NCBI GenBank assembly: GCA_036378735.1
Contig: DASUVX010000148.1
Coordinates: 1 to 10,655 of the forward strand
Source: GCA-003244245 sp036378735
GTDB taxonomy: Bacteria > Actinomycetota > Actinomycetes > Mycobacteriales > Pseudonocardiaceae
Length of the DNA: 10,655 nt
Direction: 5' to 3'
Below the pieces are notes generated by a model. The model did no database searches. It was not told the DNA's origin and saw only the letters and a program-made list of their open reading frames with translations. Within the stretch, counting starts at the first letter, position 1. Each line of letters begins with the position of its first letter. The position numbers were made by a program, and so were the translations under genes. Of this stretch, positions 6,032 to 10,655 are shown in pieces.

Positions 6032-6844
6032 GTGAGCCATGTGCTGACCCGGACAAGGCGCTCCCGATCCCCGCACCGGCGCCCTGATCCGGCGCGAACG
6101 GCGATCCGCGGACTCGGCGAGCTGCTGCTGACGGTAGGGCTGGTGGTCCTGCTGTTCGTGTTCTACGAGGCTTACTTCACCAACTGGTCGTCGGCTGAGA
6201 AGCAGCGCCAGGCCACCGCCAAGCTGGACGACACCTGGCACAACGGGCGTGGTGTGGTGGACCGGGCGGTCAAGGGCGCGGGCATCGCCAAGCTGTACGT
6301 ACCGGCGTTCGGACCTGATTTCGTCTTCACCGTGCTGGAGGGCACCGACCCAGGCACTCTGGAAGCTGGTCCAGGCCATTACGTGGGTACCGCGGGTCCG
6401 GGGCAACTGGGCAACTTCGCGGTGGCTGGGCACCGCGTCGGCAAGGGCTCACCTTTCAACGCGTTGGATCAGCTGTCCTCGTGCGACGCCATCGTCGTGG
6501 AGACCGCCGACCACTGGTTCGTCTACCGCGTCTTGCCGCTGCAGGGCGAGTTGGCCGATTGGGCAGCCGGAAAGGGAAGGCAGTCGCAGTGCCGGGATGT
6601 CGAGCCGCTACCCGGTCGATACACCAACGTCGTGGGTAAGACGGTTGTGCTGCCGTCGCAGGTTGACGTGATCGCGCCGGTGCCTGGGCATCCGGATCGC
6701 ACTGCGTCGGATCGGCTGATCACTCTCACCACGTGCCATCCCCAGTTCTCCGCCAGTGAGCGGCTCATCGTGCACGGCGTGCTGGTGGCGTCGTACCGCA
6801 AGATCGAGGGTCAACCACCCGCCGAGCTGACCTCAGGCGCCTAA
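6032..6844 (+). CDS. srtE: class E sortase
   Basis: This membrane transpeptidase cuts surface proteins at LAXTG between Thr and Gly and joins them to peptidoglycan. The 270 residues comprise a basic cytoplasmic start (1-28), one membrane helix (29-48, GELLLTVGLVVLLFVFYEAY), a short linker, and a sortase domain (about 88-258). The catalytic triad is visible as His134 in AVAGHR, Cys235 in TLTTCHP and Arg244 in ASERLIVHG. TLTTCHP and the GHYVGTAGPGQLGNFAVAGHR block are typical of class E (actinobacterial housekeeping) sortases. The GTG start is preceded by GAGGAGG with 4-nt spacing; an in-frame GTG further in would cut into the basic start. A matching LAETG protein is encoded at 1152-2639. The stop TAA overlaps the ribosome binding site of the next small gene, so sortase, small membrane protein and trpG probably form one operon. 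Confidence 0.95.
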   Translation: MSHVLTRTRRSRSPHRRPDPARTAIRGLGELLLTVGLVVLLFVFYEAYFTNWSSAEKQRQATAKLDDTWHNGRGVVDRAVKGAGIAKLYVPAFGPDFVFTVLEGTDPGTLEAGPGHYVGTAGPGQLGNFAVAGHRVGKGSPFNALDQLSSCDAIVVETADHWFVYRVLPLQGELADWAAGKGRQSQCRDVEPLPGRYTNVVGKTVVLPSQVDVIAPVPGHPDRTASDRLITLTTCHPQFSASERLIVHGVLVASYRKIEGQPPAELTSGA

Positions 6845-6849
6845 GGAGG
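6843..6849 (+). promoter_or_regulatory. ribosome binding site overlapping the sortase stop codon
   Basis: AAGGAGG overlaps the last two bases of the sortase TAA and lies 5 nt before a GTG at 6855. It is nearly complementary to the 16S rRNA tail, supports the small downstream gene and suggests translational coupling. Confidence 0.75.
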
Positions 6850-6854
6850 CTGAC

Positions 6855-7013
6855 GTGTACAGCTGGATCTGGCGGCAGCTGCCGGGCACACCTGCAGTCA
6901 AGCTGCTGCAAGCGTCGATCCTGGTCGCCGTGGTGGTCGCCCTGCTGTTGTTCGTGGTCTTCCCGTGGGCTGAGCCCCGGCTGCCGTTCAACGCGGTGAC
7001 CACGGGGTCCTGA
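6855..7013 (+). CDS. small membrane protein of the sortase-trpG operon
   Basis: A 52-residue frame starts at GTG 6855 behind a strong ribosome binding site and ends 34 bp before trpG. The product begins MYSWIWRQLPGTPAVKLLQ, with amphipathic and aromatic residues. It continues with one strongly hydrophobic helix (about 19-37, QASILVAVVVALLLFVVFPW) and ends in a short polar tail, AEPRLPFNAVTTGS. A small gene of this type is commonly seen between the class E sortase and trpG/pabA genes of actinobacteria, but its function is unknown. Position and coupling suggest it could assist the sortase or anchor it in a complex; this is inference. Almost all codons end in G or C. A chance frame is unlikely given the ribosome site and helix. 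Confidence 0.8.
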   Translation: MYSWIWRQLPGTPAVKLLQASILVAVVVALLLFVVFPWAEPRLPFNAVTTGS

Positions 7014-7047
7014 TCACGAGATGTGCCCAGCGCCTAGGCTGAGTCCT

Positions 7048-7692
7048 GTGCGCATCCTTGTGATCGATAACTACGACAGTTTCGTCTACAACCTGGTGCA
7101 GTACCTGGCGCAGCTGGGCGCCGAGTGCGTGGTGCGGCGCAATGATGTGGTACAGCCCGGTGACGTCGCCGCCGCGGACGGGGTACTGATCAGTCCTGGT
7201 CCCGGTACGCCGGAGCGCGCCGGAGCGAGCATGGACGTCGTCCGGGACTGCGCCGAGCAGGGCCGTGCGCTGCTCGGAGTTTGCCTCGGCCACCAGGCGA
7301 TCGGGGCGGTCTGGGGAGCCACCGTGGCGCGGGCTCCGGAGCTGCTGCACGGTAAGACGTCTGAGGTGCACCACAACGGTGCCGCAGTGCTCGCCGGATT
7401 GCCGCAGCCGTTCATCGCCACCCGGTATCACTCGCTGACCGTGCTGCCCGAGACCATCCCCGACGAGCTCGAGGTCACCGGTCGTACCGCCTCCGGGATC
7501 GTGATGGCGATGCGGCACCGCGAGCTTCCAGTGCATGGGGTGCAGTTCCATCCGGAGTCAGTGCTCACCGACGGCGGGCACCGGCTGTTGGCAAACTGGC
7601 TGCGGATCGCGGGTGCTGAGGTGGACGGCGCTCGGGTACTCGAACTCGAAACCGGAATGCGCAAGCTCGCCTCCGCCGCCACGGTGCCCTGA
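7048..7692 (+). CDS. trpG: anthranilate/aminodeoxychorismate synthase, glutamine amidotransferase subunit
   Basis: The subunit hydrolyses glutamine and passes ammonia to a chorismate-using partner (TrpE for tryptophan, or PabB for folate). The 214 residues form one class I amidotransferase domain: MRILVIDNYDSFVYNLVQYL at the start, ISPGPGTPERAG (47-58), the nucleophile Cys79 in GVCLGHQAIG, and His168 and Glu170 in GVQFHPES. Homology starts at the GTG codon 7048; an in-frame ATG at 7021 would add nine unrelated residues. The ribosome site is weak (AGGCTGAG), so coupling to the upstream small gene 34 bp away may matter. No partner trpE/pabB is in the window, so the choice between TrpG and PabA roles cannot be made; such a subunit may serve both. 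The name follows the M. tuberculosis gene in the same place. A C-terminal extension of about 20 residues (after RIAGAEVDG) is lineage-variable. Confidence 0.95.
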   Translation: MRILVIDNYDSFVYNLVQYLAQLGAECVVRRNDVVQPGDVAAADGVLISPGPGTPERAGASMDVVRDCAEQGRALLGVCLGHQAIGAVWGATVARAPELLHGKTSEVHHNGAAVLAGLPQPFIATRYHSLTVLPETIPDELEVTGRTASGIVMAMRHRELPVHGVQFHPESVLTDGGHRLLANWLRIAGAEVDGARVLELETGMRKLASAATVP

Positions 7693-7700
7693 CTCCCACC

Positions 7701-7851
7701 GTTGGGGGCTCTTCAAGTACCGCCAACCCGGCCGAGAACGGTCTCAAACCGCTACCAACGCTGGGGACCGGCCAAGGTGGCCGGTCCCCAGCGTTGGTAG
7801 CGGTTAAGAGCAGCTCAAAAGGGGGTTGGCGGTACTTGAAGAGCCCCCAAC
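7701..7851. repeat. 151-bp nested inverted repeat (palindromic, MITE-like element)
   Basis: The outer arms 7701-7729 and 7823-7851 are perfect 29-bp reverse complements. Inside them lies a second, unrelated perfect palindrome with 28-bp arms (7747-7774 and 7778-7805) around a 3-nt loop. The spacers between the two (7730-7746 and 7806-7822) are both 17 bp and do not pair well. The element starts 8 bp after the trpG stop and ends 3 bp before the pknB stop. No target-site duplication is evident and no transposase is present. It may be a non-autonomous mobile repeat, a very strong two-way terminator, or both. Confidence 0.85.
7747..7805. terminator. bidirectional hairpin terminator between trpG and pknB
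   Basis: A perfect 28-bp stem (7747-7774 with 7778-7805) closes on the trinucleotide AGG. In RNA from either strand it forms an extremely stable hairpin between two convergent genes. It lacks a U-tract on both sides, although CAAAA (minus-strand TTTTG) occurs at 7816-7820. Actinobacterial terminators often have no U-tract. Confidence 0.65.
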
Positions 7852-7854
7852 TGG

Positions 7855-9804
7855 TCAGCCGCCGCCGCCGAATCCGGGGGTTTCGAAGATCGGGCTGCTG
7901 GTGGTGGTGGTGCTGGTCGTCGTGTTATCCCGACCGACGGTGACCGTGATGGTCTGGTCGCGGGTGAAGCCGGTGCCCGGGGGCACGTCTTGGGCCACGA
8001 TGAGGCCAGCCTGAGTGGGATCGTTCACCTGCGTGAAGACCTCATGGAGGGTGCCGGTCCAGCCCAGTTTCTGCAGCGTGGCCAGCGCCTGGTTCGACGT
8101 CAACCCGTGCAGGTTGGGCATCTGGGCCTGGTTGCCCCGCGACACCGTGAGGGTCACCGTGCTACCGGCTTTGACGGTGGTGCCGCCTGCCGGGTTCTGC
8201 TTGAGGACCTGACCTCGCTGTACTGCGGAGTCGACCTCCTGGATCTGCGCGGTCAGGTGGGCCACCGCGATGTTGCGCTGAGCTTGCTCGACGTTGGTGC
8301 CCACGACGTCGGGCACGCCGAAAGTCTCCGGTGGCACACCGACGGTGATGATCACCGACTTGCCCTTGGCCAGCCGGCGACCGGCGGGCGGATCCTGGAC
8401 CTGCACCCGGCCGACATCCTTGTCGTCCTGGACGACCTGTTGGCGCTGGTCCGGTGAGAGCACCAGTCCTGCCTGCTGCAGGGAAGCCTGCGCCTGGGTG
8501 CGGTCGAGCCCCAGCAGGTTGGGTACCTCCACCTCAGCAGGGCCGGCGCCGATGTCCAGCCGGACGGTGGTGCCCTTCACCGCCTGGCCGGTTGGGCTCA
8601 TCGCCACCACCCGCTCGAGGTCCTGAGGGGTTGACTCGACGGGATGGCGCTCGGTCTGGAAACCGGCTGCGTTGAGCGCTTGCTCGGCTTGCGGCACTGG
8701 CTGGCCCACCACATTGGGCAGCGAGACCGGCTTGGGGCCGCCGCCGAAGACGTCGGTGAACAGCAGCAGGATCATTCCGATGATGGCGACGACCACCACC
8801 GTGGTGAGGACTCCGAGGCCGCGCCCGGACCGCCGCTCCTCGATCGGCCCACCGGCAGCCTCGGCGTGCCGCCGACCGGCTCGAGTGGCACGCATGGCCA
8901 CGGTGGGGCCCGAGTCGAGCATGAGATCGCGGTCGGCGTCGGTCATGACCACCGGCGCCAGTTGCCGTTGCCCTTTGAGCACGCGGACCAGATCCGAGCG
9001 CATCTCCGCAGCGGACTGGTAACGGTTGGCCGGGTTCTTGCTCATCGCCTTGAGCACCACCGCATCGAGTGCGGGCGATATGCCCGGGTTCTGATGCGAC
9101 GGTGGCGCGGGGTCTTCACGAACGTGCTGGTAGGCCACCGCGACCGGAGAGTCGCCGGTGAACGGAGGCTCGCCGGCGATCAGCTCGTAGAGCACGCACC
9201 CGGCGGCATAGACGTCCGACCGGGCGTCCACCATTTCACCACGGGCCTGCTCGGGGGACAGGTACTGGGCGGTACCGACCACCGCCGCGGTCTGGGTGAC
9301 GCCCTGCCCGTCGGACAGTGCCCTGGCGATGCCGAAGTCCATCACCTTGACCGCGCCAGCGTTGTTGATCATGATATTGGCCGGCTTGACGTCACGGTGG
9401 ATGATGCCGTTGCGGTGGCTGAAGTCCAGGGCGGCGCAGACGTCGGCCATCGTCTCCATCGCCCGCTGTTCGTCCAGCGGGCCTTCAGTCTTGACGATGT
9501 CGCGCAGGGTGCGGCCGTCGACGAACTCCATCACGATGTAGGGCAACGGGCCGTACTCCGACACCGTCTCGCCGGTGTCGTAGACCGCCACGATCGCCGG
9601 GTGATTCAGCGCGGCGGCGTTTTGTGCCTCGCGGCGGAAGCGATGCTGGAACTGGGGATCCCTCGCGAGGTCGGCGCGCAGCACTTTGACGGCGACGTCG
9701 CGGCCCAACCGGACATCGCGCCCGCGGTGCACCTCGGACATGCCGCCATAGCCGAGCGTCTCGCCCAGCTCGTAGCGATCCGACAGTAACCGGGGAATGG
9801 TCAT
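7855..9804 (-). CDS. pknB: membrane serine/threonine protein kinase with four PASTA domains
   Basis: PknB senses cell-wall fragments and lipid II outside and phosphorylates division and wall-synthesis proteins inside. Of 649 residues, 11-275 form the kinase. The Gly loop is LGYGGMSEV, the ATP Lys is K40 in VAVK, with E59. The catalytic loop is HRDVKPAN (D138) and the metal site DFG has D156. Activation-loop threonines T170 and T172 in VTQTAAVVGT match the autophosphorylated pair of M. tuberculosis PknB; SPEQ replaces APE. The juxtamembrane part (280-330) holds another phospho-acceptor candidate, SGPTVAM. The helix is 331-352. PASTA domains start near 360, 425, 496 and 561. The C-terminus is a Thr/Ser run and GFGGGG. 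The frame is open to 10041, inside pknA, but family alignment favours ATG 9804, although its AAGAGGAG site is 15 nt away, unusually far. It lies 152 bp downstream of pknA on the same strand. Confidence 0.97.
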   Translation of the reverse strand: MTIPRLLSDRYELGETLGYGGMSEVHRGRDVRLGRDVAVKVLRADLARDPQFQHRFRREAQNAAALNHPAIVAVYDTGETVSEYGPLPYIVMEFVDGRTLRDIVKTEGPLDEQRAMETMADVCAALDFSHRNGIIHRDVKPANIMINNAGAVKVMDFGIARALSDGQGVTQTAAVVGTAQYLSPEQARGEMVDARSDVYAAGCVLYELIAGEPPFTGDSPVAVAYQHVREDPAPPSHQNPGISPALDAVVLKAMSKNPANRYQSAAEMRSDLVRVLKGQRQLAPVVMTDADRDLMLDSGPTVAMRATRAGRRHAEAAGGPIEERRSGRGLGVLTTVVVVAIIGMILLLFTDVFGGGPKPVSLPNVVGQPVPQAEQALNAAGFQTERHPVESTPQDLERVVAMSPTGQAVKGTTVRLDIGAGPAEVEVPNLLGLDRTQAQASLQQAGLVLSPDQRQQVVQDDKDVGRVQVQDPPAGRRLAKGKSVIITVGVPPETFGVPDVVGTNVEQAQRNIAVAHLTAQIQEVDSAVQRGQVLKQNPAGGTTVKAGSTVTLTVSRGNQAQMPNLHGLTSNQALATLQKLGWTGTLHEVFTQVNDPTQAGLIVAQDVPPGTGFTRDQTITVTVGRDNTTTSTTTTSSPIFETPGFGGGG

Positions 9805-9840
9805 TGCTGCGCCGTCCCGCTCCTCTTGTGTGACCTGCAC

Positions 9841-9888
9841 CGTGGCCCTATCCGTGGCCGTATCGGTGGCCGTGTACGTGGCGGTGTC
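9841..9888. repeat. four degenerate 12-bp tandem repeats in the pknA-pknB gap
   Basis: Successive 12-mers on the plus strand, cgtggccctatc, cgtggccgtatc, ggtggccgtgta and cgtggcggtgtc, share the pattern SGTGGCSSTRTM. They occupy the middle of the 152-bp gap between the pknA stop and the pknB start, ending 36 bp before the pknB ATG. Because 12 is a multiple of three, the frame stays open through them (TATDTATDRAT on the pknB frame). Confidence 0.6.
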
Positions 9889-9956
9889 CGTGTCTGGGCC
9901 CCGGTCCGGGCCTATCATGCCCCCCTTCCGACTGTCACCTGATAGGTGTCGACCGC

Positions 9957-10655
9957 TCACTTTCCCCTCCGGCAGGTCAGCTCGAGGGTCGATCCGCGGG
10001 TGACGAGGCCGGTCAGTGGGCTGACCCCGATGACGCGGCACTGCGAGCGCAGGTCCGGATCGACCTGATCGCCGTTGTCGTCCACCACTCGCGGTATCAG
10101 GCCACGGACCTTTGCGGCGACAACGGCATCGCTGCCCGTGTGACCCCAGTAGTCGGTCGGAATGATGAGCACCTCCGGGGGCGCGCCGTCGGAGTTATTC
10201 GACTCCGGGGCAGGTTGCGCCTTGGTGAGTTCCTGCAGGTATGGATCTGGTATCGCCGGCGGCGCGGGTGCGCTGACGACCTCGCTCCCACCGTCTGTTC
10301 CGGCGGCCACGGCGGACGGCGTGGCCGGCGAATGTAGCGTGTCGCGGATCAGGTAGCCGCCGAGCACCAGCACGAACGCACCGAGCGCGGCGAGCGCGAT
10401 CCGTCCAGAACCGCGACGTTCGGCGTGGACCAGACGCGGCAGCACGGCAGTGGGAGACGGGTGGTTGGTGACCGCCGTCGGAGCCGGCAATCCAAGCGAT
10501 GTCACGGGCGGTAACCCCCGGCCGCTTCGCGCTGCGGCGGCGGCTGCGGCGAACTCACCGCCGGTGCGGTAGCGCCGGCCGGGGTCCTTGACCAACGCGG
10601 ACTCGATCAGTGTTCGAATCGCCGGGTGGATGTCCGCGGGAAGCGGCGGTGGTGG
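9957..10655 (-). CDS. pknA: serine/threonine protein kinase PknA, C-terminal part with a PASTA-like outer domain
   Basis: The frame is open from the right window edge to a TGA and gives 232 residues. The start shows the last helices of a kinase domain (AIRTLIESALVKDPGRRYRTGGEF). A juxtamembrane linker (about 42-82) follows, then one membrane helix (about 85-104, IALAALGAFVLVLGGYLI) and a Ser/Ala/Pro-rich linker to residue 155. The final ~70 residues (PEVLIIPTDYWGHTGSDAV, VRGLIPRVV, CRVIGVSPLTGLVTRGSTLELT) follow the PASTA pattern: an opening strand, a helix, and a closing strand after a P-x-G-x-x-V-x-x-G-S motif. PknA of M. tuberculosis is usually described as lacking PASTA domains. The name rests on position upstream of pknB in the conserved pknA-pknB order; the catalytic core is outside the window. 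The two domain cysteines could form a disulfide. Confidence 0.88.
   Translation of the reverse strand, partial: PPPPLPADIHPAIRTLIESALVKDPGRRYRTGGEFAAAAAAARSGRGLPPVTSLGLPAPTAVTNHPSPTAVLPRLVHAERRGSGRIALAALGAFVLVLGGYLIRDTLHSPATPSAVAAGTDGGSEVVSAPAPPAIPDPYLQELTKAQPAPESNNSDGAPPEVLIIPTDYWGHTGSDAVVAAKVRGLIPRVVDDNGDQVDPDLRSQCRVIGVSPLTGLVTRGSTLELTCRRGK

Noticed and set aside
8644..9789. 381-codon plus-strand frame opposite pknB
   Set aside because: It is antisense to the kinase domain of pknB, has no recognisable domain, and is rich in His, Arg and Gly as expected from reading conserved GC-rich codons backwards.
9805..10041. pknB starting inside pknA (728 residues)
   Set aside because: The added 79 residues are encoded partly by pknA codons and by the 12-bp repeats and match nothing in the kinase family. 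Alignment with mycobacterial PknB supports the ATG at 9804.

Overview
The window reads as chromosomal DNA of a high-GC actinobacterium. Strong G/C bias in third codon positions, the gene order ppiA - rhomboid - crgA - trpG - pknB - pknA (the order seen close to dnaA/oriC in Mycobacterium and relatives) and a class E sortase with an LAXTG-type substrate all support this. The sortase gene between crgA and trpG, instead of the DUF881 gene found there in M. tuberculosis, points away from Mycobacterium and towards a Pseudonocardiales-like (Amycolatopsis/Saccharopolyspora type) organism. That assignment is an inference.

Left part (1-3991), accessory envelope genes: the tail of a CopD-like copper-transport membrane protein (+); a membrane-anchored hypothetical protein (-); a 495-residue secreted wall protein (-) with a signal peptide, ten cysteines, His/Asp/Glu-rich tracts and a C-terminal LAETG sorting signal; a divergent 423-bp intergenic stretch with a possibly structured 5' leader; a DUF2020-type lipoprotein (+); and a weakly supported small membrane protein (-).

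Middle part (4099-7692), the conserved near-origin block: a cyclophilin-type prolyl isomerase (ppiA) overlapping a rhomboid protease gene by 4 bp; an intergenic gap with 22-bp periodic repeats and two DnaA-box-like 9-mers; crgA (-), a division regulator; then, divergently, an operon of a class E sortase, an unlisted 52-codon membrane peptide gene and trpG.

Right part (7701-10655): a 151-bp nested perfect inverted repeat fills almost all the space between the convergent trpG and pknB. pknB encodes a kinase with a transmembrane helix and four PASTA domains. The 3' end of pknA follows, and its extracellular tail contains what looks like a PASTA-type module.

A common theme is building and controlling the cell envelope: sensing of peptidoglycan/lipid II (PknB, perhaps PknA), division (CrgA), protein folding and membrane proteolysis (PpiA, rhomboid), and covalent anchoring of surface proteins (sortase E plus the LAETG protein). 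No wholly new system is certain. The best leads are the nested palindrome, the sortase/substrate pair with its tiny partner gene, the PASTA-like PknA tail and the repeat/DnaA-box gap.
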